Part shown: piece after piece, positions 54,432 through 63,235 of the stretch
Numbering within the stretch: position 1 is the first letter of the stretch
How the letters are laid out: every line of letters starts with the position of its first letter
Assembly: GCF_028622115.1 (NCBI RefSeq)
Contig: NZ_CP097263.1
Span: forward strand, 3,906,001-3,970,000
Length of the DNA: 64,000 bases
Direction: 5' to 3'
DNA from: Kutzneria chonburiensis
GTDB lineage: Bacteria > Actinomycetota > Actinomycetes > Mycobacteriales > Pseudonocardiaceae
Position numbers and translations under genes: made by a program
Notes under the pieces: model-generated
The model's database searches: none
Seen by the model: only the letters and a program-made list of their open reading frames with translations
Told to the model about the DNA's origin: nothing

Positions 54432-55640
54432 CTAAAGGCCCTTCAGCAGGGTGAGGGGGTTCTCCACGCAGTCGGCGACGTAGCGGAGGAATCCGCCGGC
54501 CACGCCGCCGTCGCAGACGCGGTGGTCGAAGGTGAAGGAGAGCTGGGTGACCTTGCGGACGGCCAGCTGGCCGTCGACGGCCCACGGCTTGTCGACGATG
54601 CGGCCGACGCCGAGGAGGCCGGCCTCGGGGTGGTTGATGATGGGCGTGGAGCCGTCGACGCCGAAGACGCCGTAGTTGTTGAGGGTGAAGGTGCCGCCGG
54701 TCATGTCCTCGACGCCGAGGGAACCGGCACGGGCGAGGTCGGTGAGGCGGGTGAGCTCGGCGGCGAGCTCGAGGGTGGTGAGGCGGTCGGCGCCACGGAC
54801 GACGGGCACGACCAGGCCGCGGTCGGACTGGACGGCGAAGCCGAGGTTGACCGACCGCAGCCGGACGATCTCCTGGCGCTCGGTGTCGACGGTGGCGTTG
54901 AGCTCGGGATACCGGGCCAAGCCGGCGACGCAGATGCGGGCCATCAGGGCCAACACGCCGACGCCGATGACCTTGCGGGCGTCCATCAACCCCGTGGCGT
55001 CGACGTCGACCCACGTGGTGGCGTCGGGAATCTCGCTGCGGCTGCGGGAAAGCTTGTCGGCGATCGCCCGACGCATGCCCTTGAGCGGGATGCGCTCGCC
55101 GTCGACGGCGGGGGCGGGCCGGGCGATGGCGGCCTCGACGTCCTTGCGCAGGACGATCGCGTCCGGGCCGGACGGGGTGAGGGTGGCGATGTCGATCCCG
55201 TTGTCCCGGGCCAACTTCCGCACCAACGGGGAGATCACCTTGGGGGCCTGGGCGACGGCGGGCTCGGCCGGGCGGGCCACGGTGGCGACCTTGGCCCGGC
55301 GGCGACGGGCGCGCGGCTGGTCCTCCTTGGTGCCGTACCCGATGAGCACGTTCCCGGAGCCGGACTCCTTGGCCTGGCTGGATTCCTCGATGGCCACCGC
55401 CGCGCCGACGGCGATCAGCGGCTCCCCCACCGACACCACGGCCCCGGCCTCGGCGAACAGCTTCAACACGGTGCCCTCGAACGGCACCGGCACCTCGACG
55501 GCGGCCTTGGCCGTCTCGACCTCGATCACCACCTGGTCGACGTGCACGGTGTCGCCGACGGCCACCTTCCAGCCCAGCACCTCGGCCTCGGTCAGCCCCT
55601 CCCCCAGGTCGGGGAGCCGGAACAGCTGCTCCGTGGTCAT
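54432..55640 (-). CDS. bkdC: Dihydrolipoyl acyltransferase E2 of a 2-oxoacid dehydrogenase complex
   Basis: A 402-residue protein. The lipoyl domain (1-80) has the lipoylated Lys45 in VETAKAAVEV. After a linker, a peripheral subunit-binding domain (about 125-165, VRKLARDNGIDIATLTPSGP) binds E1/E3, and the catalytic domain ends with FTFDHRVCDGG, whose His and Asp transfer the acyl group to CoA. With the E1 alpha and beta genes it makes a branched-chain 2-oxoacid (or pyruvate-like) dehydrogenase. The ATG overlaps the E1 beta stop by four bases. The neighbouring Lrp-type regulator favours branched-chain substrates. Confidence 0.9.
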   Translation of the reverse strand: MTTEQLFRLPDLGEGLTEAEVLGWKVAVGDTVHVDQVVIEVETAKAAVEVPVPFEGTVLKLFAEAGAVVSVGEPLIAVGAAVAIEESSQAKESGSGNVLIGYGTKEDQPRARRRRAKVATVARPAEPAVAQAPKVISPLVRKLARDNGIDIATLTPSGPDAIVLRKDVEAAIARPAPAVDGERIPLKGMRRAIADKLSRSRSEIPDATTWVDVDATGLMDARKVIGVGVLALMARICVAGLARYPELNATVDTERQEIVRLRSVNLGFAVQSDRGLVVPVVRGADRLTTLELAAELTRLTDLARAGSLGVEDMTGGTFTLNNYGVFGVDGSTPIINHPEAGLLGVGRIVDKPWAVDGQLAVRKVTQLSFTFDHRVCDGGVAGGFLRYVADCVENPLTLLKGL

Positions 55641-56650
55641 GAATGAGCCCCCGTGAGATAGCGGTGGTCGGGCTCGTCGGTGAACTGGAGCCGGTCGACG
55701 GCGTCCAGCACGCGGTCGACGCTTGGCAGGTGCGCGTGCTCCAACATCGGTGCGGGATAAGGAATGTCGAAGCCGGACACCCGGATCACCGGCGCGGCCA
55801 GCGAATGGAAGCAGCGCTCCTGGATCCGGGCGACGATCTCCGCGCCGAAACCGGCGAAGCCGGACGCCTCCTGCACGACCACACAGCGCCCGGTCCGCCG
55901 CACGGACCGCATCACGGTGTCGTCGTCGAACGGCACCAGGGAGCGCAGGTCGATCACCTCGAGGTCGATGCCCTCCTCGGCGGCCGCGGCGGCCGCCTGG
56001 AGGGCAACCGGCACGGACGGCCCGTACGCGATCAGGGTGGCGTCCTTGCCGTGCCGGCGGATCGCGGCGTGACCGAGCGGCTCGTCGAGGTGCCGGAGCT
56101 CGATGTCCTCTTTGGACCAGTACAGCTTCTTCGGCTCCATGAAGATCACGGGGTCCGGGTCGTCGATGGCCTCGCGCAGCAACGTGTACGCGTCGTTCAC
56201 GGTCGCCGGCGTCACCACCTTCAACCCCGGCGTGTGCACGTAATACGCCTCGGACGAGTCGCAGTGGTGCTCGACGCCGCCGATGCCGCCGGCGAACGGC
56301 ACCCGAATGACCATGGGCACGGTCAGGTGCCCACGGGTCCGGTTGCGCATCTTGGCCACGTGCGAGGTGATCTGCTCGAACGCCGGGTAGGCGAAGGCGT
56401 CGAACTGCATCTCGACGACGGGCTTGAAGCCGCCCATGGCCATGCCCAGCGCGAAACCGACGATGCCGGCCTCGGCCAGCGGCGTGTCGAAGCAGCGCTG
56501 CTCGCCGAAGTCCCTGGTCAGGCCGTCGGTGATGCGGAAGACGCCGCCGAGCTGGCCGACGTCCTCGCCGAAGACGAGCACCCGCTCGTCGGCCGTCATG
56601 GCGTCGCGCAGGGCACGGTTGAGCGCCTGCGCCATGGTGGTGGCGGCCAT
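55637..56650 (-). CDS. bkdB: 2-oxoacid dehydrogenase E1 component, beta subunit
   Basis: A 337-residue protein of the transketolase pyrimidine-binding type. Key segments are VLVFGEDVGQLGGVFRITDG (the Glu that activates thiamine diphosphate), RCFDTPLAEAGIVGFALGMA and a C-terminal domain ending in VSGFDIPYPAPMLEHAHLPS. It pairs with the alpha subunit to decarboxylate the 2-oxoacid and reductively acylate the E2 lipoyl group. It overlaps E1 alpha by one base (TGATG) and E2 by four, so the three subunits are translated together. Confidence 0.92.
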   Translation of the reverse strand: MAATTMAQALNRALRDAMTADERVLVFGEDVGQLGGVFRITDGLTRDFGEQRCFDTPLAEAGIVGFALGMAMGGFKPVVEMQFDAFAYPAFEQITSHVAKMRNRTRGHLTVPMVIRVPFAGGIGGVEHHCDSSEAYYVHTPGLKVVTPATVNDAYTLLREAIDDPDPVIFMEPKKLYWSKEDIELRHLDEPLGHAAIRRHGKDATLIAYGPSVPVALQAAAAAAEEGIDLEVIDLRSLVPFDDDTVMRSVRRTGRCVVVQEASGFAGFGAEIVARIQERCFHSLAAPVIRVSGFDIPYPAPMLEHAHLPSVDRVLDAVDRLQFTDEPDHRYLTGAHS

Positions 56651-57738
56651 CAGCCCTCCTGGGCCTTGAGCTCGGTGGCCAGCAGGTCGCGCTGCTCGAC
56701 GAGCTGCGTGGTGGGCCGGGCGTACACGTGGTCGAACAGGGTCATCGGGTCGAGGTGCGGCTCGGCATTCATCCGGCTGCGCAGGTCGGCGGCCAGCTGC
56801 TCGCCTTCGGCCTGCGCGGCGGCCACGTCCTCATCGGTCAGCGCGCCGATGGACCGCAGGTGCTTCTCCAGGCGGGCCAACGGATCCGCGTCCAGCCAGC
56901 GGTCGACCTCGTCGCTGTCACGGTAGCGGGTGGCGTCGTCGGCGTTGGTGTGCGCCTCGATGCGGTACGTGTGGGCCTCGATCAGGAACGGCTTGCCGGC
57001 GCGCGCGTGCTCGAAAGCCTTGTGCAGCACGGCGAGCATGGCCACCGGGTCGTTGCCGTCGACCTGCTCGGAACGCACGCCGTAGCCGACTCCCTTGTAC
57101 GCCAACGAAGGCGCGGCACTCTGCTTCTCCAGCGGCACCGAGATCGCGTAACCGTTGTTCTGCACCAGGAAGACCACCGGCGCCTCGAACACGGCGGCGA
57201 AGTTCAGCGCCTCATGGAAGTCGCCCTCGCTGGTCGCGCCGTCGCCGATCAGCGCCAGCACCGCGTCGTCGGTTCCCTTGCGCCGCATCGCATACGCCAG
57301 CCCGGTGGCGTGCAGCGTCTGCGTGGAAAGAGGAGTGCACTGCGGGGCGACCCGGGCCGCATTGGGGTCGTACCCGCAGTGCGCGTCACCGCGCAGCAGC
57401 GTGAGCACCTCGACCGGGTCCATGCCCCGGGAGACCATCGCCATGCTGTCGCGGTAGGTCGGGAACAGCCAGTCGTCCCGGCGCAGCACCATGGCGGCGG
57501 CGATCTGGCACGCCTCCTGGCCGCGGCTGGACGGGTAGACGGCAAGCCGGCCCTGCTTGGTCAGGGCGGTCGCCTGGGCATCGAAGCGGCGTCCCACCAC
57601 CATCCGGCGGTGGGCTTCCCGCAGCTCCTCGACGCTCGGCTGGGTGTAGCCGGCGGGCCCGTCGACGGTGGTGCCGTCTTCGGCGAGGTAGCGGACGGGG
57701 GTGGCCGAGGGCAGCAGGTCGGTGGCGGGGTGGGACAC
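56650..57738 (-). CDS. bkdA: 2-oxoacid dehydrogenase E1 component, alpha subunit
   Basis: A 362-residue protein from GTG 57738 with GGAGGA five bases upstream. The thiamine diphosphate motif GDGATSEGDFHEALNFAAVF and the following FLVQNNGYAIS are intact, as are RMVVGRRFD and PSSRGQEACQ. It binds cofactor and substrate in the alpha2beta2 E1 enzyme. First gene of the three-gene operon, divergent from the Lrp/AsnC gene across about 115 bases that should carry the operator; repeated TCCGAC words occur there but no clear palindrome. Confidence 0.92.
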   Translation of the reverse strand: MSHPATDLLPSATPVRYLAEDGTTVDGPAGYTQPSVEELREAHRRMVVGRRFDAQATALTKQGRLAVYPSSRGQEACQIAAAMVLRRDDWLFPTYRDSMAMVSRGMDPVEVLTLLRGDAHCGYDPNAARVAPQCTPLSTQTLHATGLAYAMRRKGTDDAVLALIGDGATSEGDFHEALNFAAVFEAPVVFLVQNNGYAISVPLEKQSAAPSLAYKGVGYGVRSEQVDGNDPVAMLAVLHKAFEHARAGKPFLIEAHTYRIEAHTNADDATRYRDSDEVDRWLDADPLARLEKHLRSIGALTDEDVAAAQAEGEQLAADLRSRMNAEPHLDPMTLFDHVYARPTTQLVEQRDLLATELKAQEG

Positions 57739-57854
57739 CGGGGTCCTCCTTCGGCAGACGTTTGCAGGCTCTTTTCCGACATTCTGAGCTCCTTGTCCGA
57801 CGCCGGCGTACGATCCGAGACAGATTTCCGCTGTGAGGCCGTTTGGAGGGCCAT

Positions 57855-58352
57855 TTGCCCATCGAGACCGACGTCACACCCGGGCCGGCCGGACGTTCGG
57901 CCGCCGAGCTGGACGACGTGGATCGCGCGATACTGGCCGAGCTGCGCCGGGACGGCCGGATGTCGATCAGGACGCTGGCCGAGCGCGTGCACATCTCGCG
58001 CACGAGCGCCTACGCACGGTTGGACCGGCTGCTGGCCGACCAGGTGATCACCGGTTTCAGCGCGGAGATCTCGCCGCGCCGGGCCGGCCTCGGCACCAGC
58101 GCCTACGTGCTGCTGACGATCGAGCAGAACAGCTGGCGCTCGGTGGCCAAGGCGCTGCGCGGCATCCGCTACATCGAGCATCTCGCCCTGGTCGGCGGCG
58201 ACTTCGACGTGCTGGCCCTGGTGCACGCGCCGGACAACGTGGCACTGCGGGAGGTGGTGCTGGAGAAGATCCAGAGCATCAAGGGGGTGCGTGCCACCCG
58301 GACCTGGCTGGTGTTCGAGGAAGATCCGGGGATGGGACCCCAATGGGGTTAG
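57855..58352 (+). CDS. Lrp/AsnC family regulator, probable bkd operon regulator
   Basis: A 165-residue protein. TTG 57855 is chosen because GGAGGG sits just upstream (TTG 57843 is an alternative). HTH domain LDDVDRAILAELRRDGRMSI followed by TLAERVHISRTSAYARLDRL; C-terminal RAM effector domain (SAYVLLTIEQNSWRSVAKAL, GDFDVLALVHAPDN). It is divergent from the 2-oxoacid dehydrogenase operon, like BkdR-type regulators that respond to branched-chain amino acids, so the same role is inferred. Its stop overlaps the convergent membrane protein gene in TTAG (58349-58352). Confidence 0.88.
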   Translation: MPIETDVTPGPAGRSAAELDDVDRAILAELRRDGRMSIRTLAERVHISRTSAYARLDRLLADQVITGFSAEISPRRAGLGTSAYVLLTIEQNSWRSVAKALRGIRYIEHLALVGGDFDVLALVHAPDNVALREVVLEKIQSIKGVRATRTWLVFEEDPGMGPQWG

Positions 58353-59173
58353 GCGGCGTCCACGGGCATCTCGGCTTCGACGAGCTTGGTCAGGCGCGGC
58401 ACGAGGATCACCTTGAATCCCAGGATGAACAGCACGAACAGGGCGATCACCGGCAGCTGTGAGACGAGGCTGGAGGCCATCACCTCGTCGGCGTTGAACT
58501 GGAAGGCCAGCACGACCCGCAGCACCGACTCGGCCAGCAGCACGACGGCGAAGGCGGCGGTGCCGATGCGCTCCAGGCGGCGGAACTCGGCCGAGTTCTG
58601 CCACGCCCGGTCGTACGCGACGTCACGCTTGGGGTCGCCGGCGACGGCCATCGGACGGCTGGCGATGAACATGAAAGCCTTGCCGCGAAACACGGTCACG
58701 AACACGTAGAGCGCGGCGACGAAGGTGTAGAAGGCGGGGCGGGCGACCAGGAAGCGCGGGTCGCCGCTGGTGACGAAGCTGAGTGCGATGCCCAACGCGA
58801 GCTCGGTCAGCACCAGCAGCGCGAAGCCGTCCAGCTTGCGGCGGCGCGTGATCGAGATCGCCACGCCGATGCCCTGCACGACCAGGCCGGCGGCCATGGC
58901 GATCGCCGTGTTCACGCCGACCACGTACAGGCCGAACAGCACGGCCAGCGCGATGACCGTCGAGGTCAGCAGCAGGGCGGTGTCCCGCTCGCCCGTGTCG
59001 GTGAGCTTGCCGAACGCGGCCTTGCCGCCGATCAGGATGCCGCCGGCGGCCAGGGACAGGATCGCCGGCACGCCAAGGGGTTGCAGGGCCAGATAGACGG
59101 CGATCGGAACCACGATGTCCAGCGCCGCGTCGAGCAGCGAAATGAGTAATACGCGGGCCTTGGCCGTGTTCAT
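58349..59173 (-). CDS. VC0807-like multi-pass membrane protein
   Basis: A 274-residue protein from ATG 59173 with about seven helices (VLLISLLDAALDIVVPIAVY, AVLFGLYVVGVNTAIAMAAG, VIALFVLFILGFKVIL). The pattern, including ARPAFYTFVAALYVFVTVF, resembles the VC0807/DUF3159-type membrane proteins of unknown role. The start codon overlaps the MarR stop (ATGA, 59170-59173), so the two are coupled and the MarR protein probably controls its expression. An upstream extension of the frame is antisense to nothing useful and lies inside marR. Confidence 0.8.
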   Translation of the reverse strand: MNTAKARVLLISLLDAALDIVVPIAVYLALQPLGVPAILSLAAGGILIGGKAAFGKLTDTGERDTALLLTSTVIALAVLFGLYVVGVNTAIAMAAGLVVQGIGVAISITRRRKLDGFALLVLTELALGIALSFVTSGDPRFLVARPAFYTFVAALYVFVTVFRGKAFMFIASRPMAVAGDPKRDVAYDRAWQNSAEFRRLERIGTAAFAVVLLAESVLRVVLAFQFNADEVMASSLVSQLPVIALFVLFILGFKVILVPRLTKLVEAEMPVDAA

Positions 59174-59652
59174 GAGGTGGTTCCCCCTCTGCGTCGGCGG
59201 CCACGCTCCGGCCGCTGCTGGTCCTGTTGCCGGGCAACGGCGTTCTTGGTGGTCTCGAACTTCCACAGCAGCCGGGTGAGCTCGCGGATCTCGGCCTCGT
59301 CCCAGTCGGCGACGAAGCTCTCGAAGCGGCGCATCCCGAACTCGGTCAGCTCGGCGATCTGCTGGCGGCCCTGCTCGGTCAGCTCGGCGACGAAGGCCCG
59401 GCCGTCCCGCGGATCGGGGCTGACCGTCACCTTGCCCTCGTCCTCCAGGTCACGGAGCTGCCGCGTGACCAGCGACCGGTCGACGCCCAGCAGTTCGGCC
59501 AGCTCAGAAGGCCGGCTGCCCTCGTGCTGGGCGACGACCTGGAGCAGGCGCAGCTCGCTGGCCTTGGGCCGCTGCTTGGCCGCCCGCGTCATGGACGCGT
59601 TGACCGTGAACAGGGCCGCTACCAGACCCTCCACGTCTGTTCGCCGTGTCAT
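59170..59652 (-). CDS. MarR family transcriptional regulator
   Basis: A 160-residue winged-helix regulator. The recognition region is ELAELLGVDRSLVTRQLRDL, followed by the wing (EDEGKVTVSPDPRDGRAFVA) with the conserved D-x-R-D/G. The basic tail (QRPERGRRRRGG) is unusual and could be an artefact of the overlap with the next gene. A perfect 23-bp palindrome 17 bases upstream of its ATG is the likely operator, giving autoregulation of this two-gene operon with the membrane protein. Confidence 0.92.
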   Translation of the reverse strand: MTRRTDVEGLVAALFTVNASMTRAAKQRPKASELRLLQVVAQHEGSRPSELAELLGVDRSLVTRQLRDLEDEGKVTVSPDPRDGRAFVAELTEQGRQQIAELTEFGMRRFESFVADWDEAEIRELTRLLWKFETTKNAVARQQDQQRPERGRRRRGGTTS

Positions 59653-59668
59653 GACAGAAGCGTAGCGC

Positions 59669-59691
59669 TAGTTGATGGACTCCATCAACTA
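59669..59691. promoter_or_regulatory. Probable MarR operator palindrome
   Basis: Arms TAGTTGATGGA (59669-59679) and TCCATCAACTA (59681-59691) are perfectly complementary around one central C. The inner TTGATGG/CCATCAA resembles the TTGAT-type half-sites bound by MarR proteins, and it sits 16 bases from the marR start, overlapping its probable promoter. Confidence 0.75.
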
Positions 59692-59737
59692 CTTTGGTCG
59701 CGAAAAGACCGGCCCTGGTCAGGGCCGGTCCGGCTGG

Positions 59738-60604
59738 TCAGGCCACGAGATCGCGGACGGCGGGCGCGACCTCGGCGGCGAACCGGCGCAGCACGTCCGG
59801 GTCATGGACGCGGTACAGGAAGAACGCGGTGATCCGCTCGTCGACCACGAGCTCGGCCAGCTGCTCCGCCCACTGCTTGGCCGAACCCCGCAGGAAACCG
59901 GGCTCAGTGCCGAAGACGCCGTCGATGTTGTAGCCGCGCCGGACGGCCGAGGGTGAACGATCGGCCGACTCGGCGGCCTCGTCGATGATGCGGTTGGCGT
60001 CGGTGAGCGCGGCCGGCGGGAAGAACGGCGAGCTCGGGATCCAGCCGTCGGCCAGCCGGCCGGTGGCCCGCAGCATCCGCGGCTGGTAGGCGCCGAACCA
60101 GATCGGGATCTCGTGCAGTGGCGCGGGTCCCGGCTTCGCCCCGCCGAGGTGGTAGTGCTCGCCGTTGAAGTTCACGTCCTCTTTGGACGTCCACAGTGCA
60201 CGGATCAACTCGGTCGCCTCTTCGAGGGCTTCGATGGACTCCCCCGCGCCGCGCGCCGGCCCGCCCTCGGCGATGATCGACTCCCACATCTGCTGCGCGC
60301 CGGCGCCGAGGCCGAGCTCGAACCGGCCGCCGCTGAGAATGTCCAGCGTGGCGGCGGTGCGGGCCAGCCCGGCCGGCGGGCGCAGCGGCAGGTTCATCAG
60401 GTTGGGCAGCACGGTGATCCGCGAGGTCCGGGCCACGATGGCCGACAGCAGCGCGACGGTGTCCAGCCGCTCCGGCCAGTACGGGTGGTCGGACAGCGAG
60501 ACGACGTCCAGCCCGACCTGCTCCATCAGCTCGGCCAGGCCGATCACGTCCTGCGGGCGATCCGCGCCCTGCTCCAGCAGCGCGCCGAACATCAGCTCGG
60601 TCAT
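59738..60604 (-). CDS. LLM-class F420-dependent oxidoreductase
   Basis: A 288-residue luciferase-like monooxygenase-fold protein. It begins MTELMFGALLEQGADRPQDV and carries the conserved LSDHPYWPERLDTVALLSAI, LDILSGGRFELGLGAGAQ and IPIWFGAYQPRMLRATGRLA of the group that in actinobacteria uses coenzyme F420. Substrate unknown. ATG 60604 overlaps the stop of the hemerythrin gene by four bases (60601-60604), so the two are co-translated; the joint appearance with an oxygen-binding or metal-binding hemerythrin protein is suggestive of a redox role. Confidence 0.88.
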   Translation of the reverse strand: MTELMFGALLEQGADRPQDVIGLAELMEQVGLDVVSLSDHPYWPERLDTVALLSAIVARTSRITVLPNLMNLPLRPPAGLARTAATLDILSGGRFELGLGAGAQQMWESIIAEGGPARGAGESIEALEEATELIRALWTSKEDVNFNGEHYHLGGAKPGPAPLHEIPIWFGAYQPRMLRATGRLADGWIPSSPFFPPAALTDANRIIDEAAESADRSPSAVRRGYNIDGVFGTEPGFLRGSAKQWAEQLAELVVDERITAFFLYRVHDPDVLRRFAAEVAPAVRDLVA

Positions 60605-61263
60605 GCGCTCACCCCGTAGACCTTGCGCACGTGGTCGGCGTAGGCCTGCGCGGCCAGGTCGCCGAGCACGCCGCTGACCTCGGGCGGCATCTGGGCGATG
60701 ATGTCCCGCACGGTGTCCGGGTCGGCGTCGTGGGCCATCATGCCGAAGATCAACGGGATCTGCGAAGGATCGACGTCTCCGGCCCCGTCGGCGATCATCC
60801 CGGCCCACTCGGCCGCGGTGATGTGCCGCTCGATCAGCGGCAGCGCCCGGTCTTCCTCGGTGGCGAGGTGCTCGACGAGCCGTTCGTGCAGCTCGGCCGC
60901 GGTGTCGGCGAGCGACGCGCCGAGCACCGGGTCGGCGGTGCCGCGCCAGTCGGCCAGCCCGGTGCGGAGCTCGTCCAGCAGCTTGTCGATCGCGCCGTGC
61001 TGCGCCTCCATCACCTGCACCACGGGCTCGGCCTCGGCGCCGGCGCGCTCGGCCAGCCGCGGCCACAGGTGCCGGTCCTCGGCGGTGTGGTGGTGATGCA
61101 GGCTGTTGTCGACGATCGCGAGATGGTCGGCGACGATCACCGCGCGGTCGACGTCGCCCGGCGCGACGCCACGGACCAGCGCGGGGGCGTTGCCGATCTC
61201 GCGGCGGAACATGGTGTGCGCCATGTACATGTCGCGCACATCGGCAAGAGGTTCGTTGCTCAC
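60601..61263 (-). CDS. Hemerythrin HHE domain protein
   Basis: A 220-residue four-helix-bundle protein from GTG 61263. Iron ligands are suggested by MAHTMFRREIGNAP, DNSLHHHHTAEDRHLWPRL, VMEAQHGAIDKLLDEL and VEHLATEEDRALPLIERHIT, matching the H-HxxxE-H-HxxxE hemerythrin pattern. The C-terminal 70 residues (IPLIFGMMAHDADPDTVRDI) are a helical extension. Such proteins bind oxygen, nitric oxide or iron in the cytoplasm. It is the first gene of a two-gene operon with the F420-type oxidoreductase. Confidence 0.88.
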   Translation of the reverse strand: MSNEPLADVRDMYMAHTMFRREIGNAPALVRGVAPGDVDRAVIVADHLAIVDNSLHHHHTAEDRHLWPRLAERAGAEAEPVVQVMEAQHGAIDKLLDELRTGLADWRGTADPVLGASLADTAAELHERLVEHLATEEDRALPLIERHITAAEWAGMIADGAGDVDPSQIPLIFGMMAHDADPDTVRDIIAQMPPEVSGVLGDLAAQAYADHVRKVYGVSA

Positions 61264-61325
61264 GAATTCACACGCTAGCGACAGAATCGCCTTTGCCGGC
61301 GGAACTGTCCGGTAAGCGAATGGGA

Positions 61326-62198
61326 TTAGCCGCGAAGCGTCCGCAGCGGCTTCTGGCCGAATCGGGCCTCGTGCGCGGCGGCGAATCGGCCGAGATGGGC
61401 GAAGCCCCAGCGGCGGGCCACCGCGGCCACCGAGTCGGCGAACGGATCGGCGGCGCGCAGCTCCTCGTGCGCGCGGCGCAGCCGGACGTCGCGGACGTAC
61501 TCCATCGGCGACATGCCGACGTGCTGCTGGAATGCCTTCTGCAGGGCGCGCGGGCTGACGCCGCAGTGGCTTGCCAGCAGCGACAGGGTCAGCGGCGAGC
61601 TGGGGTCGGACTCGATCACGTCGATGGCGGCCCGCACCGACACCGGCCGCGACGGCGCGGCGGGCATCTCAGGGGTCGTCGCGAGCACGAAAGCGGTGAC
61701 CAGGCTGTCGGCCAGCGGCGCCGCGACGAGCGGCTGGGCCAGCAGGTTTCCCGGCGCGGCGAGCTGGCGGGTGATCGAGAACAGCAGCTCGGCCCAGGCG
61801 CGGCCGTAGCCGTCGGCGGTGTTCAGGATCGGGCTGTACACCGGCCGATTCGAGCCGCCCATGCGGGTCCACGCGTCCTCGACGACCGCCGGTTCCATGC
61901 GCACGCACAGCGCGCGGTAGCCGGCCGTCCAGTGCCCGGCGAACGGCGCGCCGGGCCGTTGCAGCGGCGTGGCGCTGCGGTCGCCGATCATGTCCAGGCC
62001 GCGGTGCCACGACCGGTAGCGGCCGGCGAGCGGCAGATGGGCGTAGAAGCCGGTGCCGACGTCGTCGCATTCCAGCCGGAGCTCGCCGGTGAACGCGACC
62101 TCGCCGATACCGACCGGGCCTAGTTCGGTGAACCGATAGGTGGACACCGTGACGTCGTCCTGCGGAATGGTGTCGATTGTCGACGTGCGCAGCTGCAT
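61326..62198 (-). CDS. AraC family transcriptional regulator
   Basis: A 290-residue protein. The N-terminal domain is an AraC-binding-like/cupin-type sensor (VSTYRFTELGPVGIGEVAFT, YAHLPLAGRYRSWHRGLD). The C-terminal double HTH is at about 190-290: LTLSLLASHCGVSPRALQKA, then the conserved FQQHVGMSPMEYVRDVRLRR, and the second helix pair VAAVARRWGFAHLGRFAAAH with the final F-G-x-x-P. The layout resembles actinobacterial AraC-type activators of oxygenase or alkane genes. The target genes are not evident; it is divergent from the methyltransferase. Confidence 0.92.
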   Translation of the reverse strand: MQLRTSTIDTIPQDDVTVSTYRFTELGPVGIGEVAFTGELRLECDDVGTGFYAHLPLAGRYRSWHRGLDMIGDRSATPLQRPGAPFAGHWTAGYRALCVRMEPAVVEDAWTRMGGSNRPVYSPILNTADGYGRAWAELLFSITRQLAAPGNLLAQPLVAAPLADSLVTAFVLATTPEMPAAPSRPVSVRAAIDVIESDPSSPLTLSLLASHCGVSPRALQKAFQQHVGMSPMEYVRDVRLRRAHEELRAADPFADSVAAVARRWGFAHLGRFAAAHEARFGQKPLRTLRG

Positions 62199-62383
62199 GT
62201 GACTTCCCCGGATCCGGCCGATGCCGGAAATTGTACGGCTCCGGCCAAAAGTGCATCGAATTCGCGAATTCGGGACACCGTTCGGGCATCGGCCGGCGGG
62301 TGACCCGGGTCACAAGGTTGGTTAGCCCTACTAAGTGATACGTTCGGTGAGCAACTGACTACGCGATGTCGGGAGGGTCACCG

Positions 62384-63235
62384 ATGACGCAGCAGGCCGA
62401 TTGGGACATCGTCACGGATGTCGGCATCACCGCGCTGGCCGTGGCCGCCGCGCGGGCGATCGACAGCCATCGTCCGCGACCGTTGGTGTCGGATCCGTAC
62501 GCCGAGCTGTTCGTCGCCGCGGCGCGACCGGAGCCGGCGATGCCGGTGCGGCCGGCCGACGCGACCGTGCCGTGGCAGGACATGGCCGACTATCTGGGCG
62601 TGCGGTCCCGGTTCTTCGACGAGTACTTCACCGCCGAGAAGACCGGCCAGGCCGTGCTGCTGGCCGCCGGCCTGGACGTGCGCGGCTACCGCCTGGACTG
62701 GCCGGCCGACGCCGTCGTGTACGAGCTGGACGTGCCGAAGGTGTTGCAGTTCAAGCAGAACGTGCTGACCGACCAGAGCATCTCGGCGCGGGCCGACATC
62801 CGGCCCGTGGACGTCGACCTGCGCGATGACTGGCCGGAAGCGTTGGCACGGGCCGGTTTCGACCGCACGGCACCGAGTTCGTGGCTGGCCGAGGGGTTGC
62901 TGCCGTTCCTGCCCAACGACGCCGTCGAACGGCTGTTCACGCTGGTCGACGAGCTGGCCGCGCCGGGCAGCCGGTTCGCCATCGAGCACGTCGACATCGA
63001 CGTCCGGGAGCTGGAGAACCTCCAGCCCATGGCCAGCATGGCCGAGGACTTCGGTTTCGACATCCTCGAGATGTGGCCCAGCAAGACGTTCGCCCCGGTG
63101 GCGTGGCTGGCCGACCACGGCTGGCGGGTCACCAGCACGCCCATCGTCGCCGTGGCCGAGGGCTACGGCCGGCCGCTGCGGGACGAAGCGGCCGGCCTGC
63201 GACACACCGTGCTCATCAACGCCGTGAAGAGCTAG
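62384..63235 (+). CDS. Class I SAM-dependent methyltransferase (TIGR00027/PPM family)
   Basis: A 283-residue protein; ATG 62384 is chosen over ATG 62366 because GGGAGGG lies six bases upstream. Features of the leucine carboxyl methyltransferase-like family: SDPYAELFVAAARP, YLGVRSRFFDEYFTAE, the SAM loop AVLLAAGLDVRGYRLDWPAD with VYELDVPKVLQFK, and SSWLAEGLLPFLPNDAVERL. Mycobacterial relatives methylate O-positions of lipids or small metabolites. The stop overlaps that of the convergent metallo-hydrolase in CTAG (63232-63235). Confidence 0.9.
   Translation: MTQQADWDIVTDVGITALAVAAARAIDSHRPRPLVSDPYAELFVAAARPEPAMPVRPADATVPWQDMADYLGVRSRFFDEYFTAEKTGQAVLLAAGLDVRGYRLDWPADAVVYELDVPKVLQFKQNVLTDQSISARADIRPVDVDLRDDWPEALARAGFDRTAPSSWLAEGLLPFLPNDAVERLFTLVDELAAPGSRFAIEHVDIDVRELENLQPMASMAEDFGFDILEMWPSKTFAPVAWLADHGWRVTSTPIVAVAEGYGRPLRDEAAGLRHTVLINAVKS

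Noticed and set aside
52519-55014. An 831-codon minus-strand frame that would make the HAD phosphatase a much larger protein.
   Set aside because: The upstream part is antisense to PAC2 and crosses the palindromic repeat and terminator; family likeness begins only at ATG 53211.
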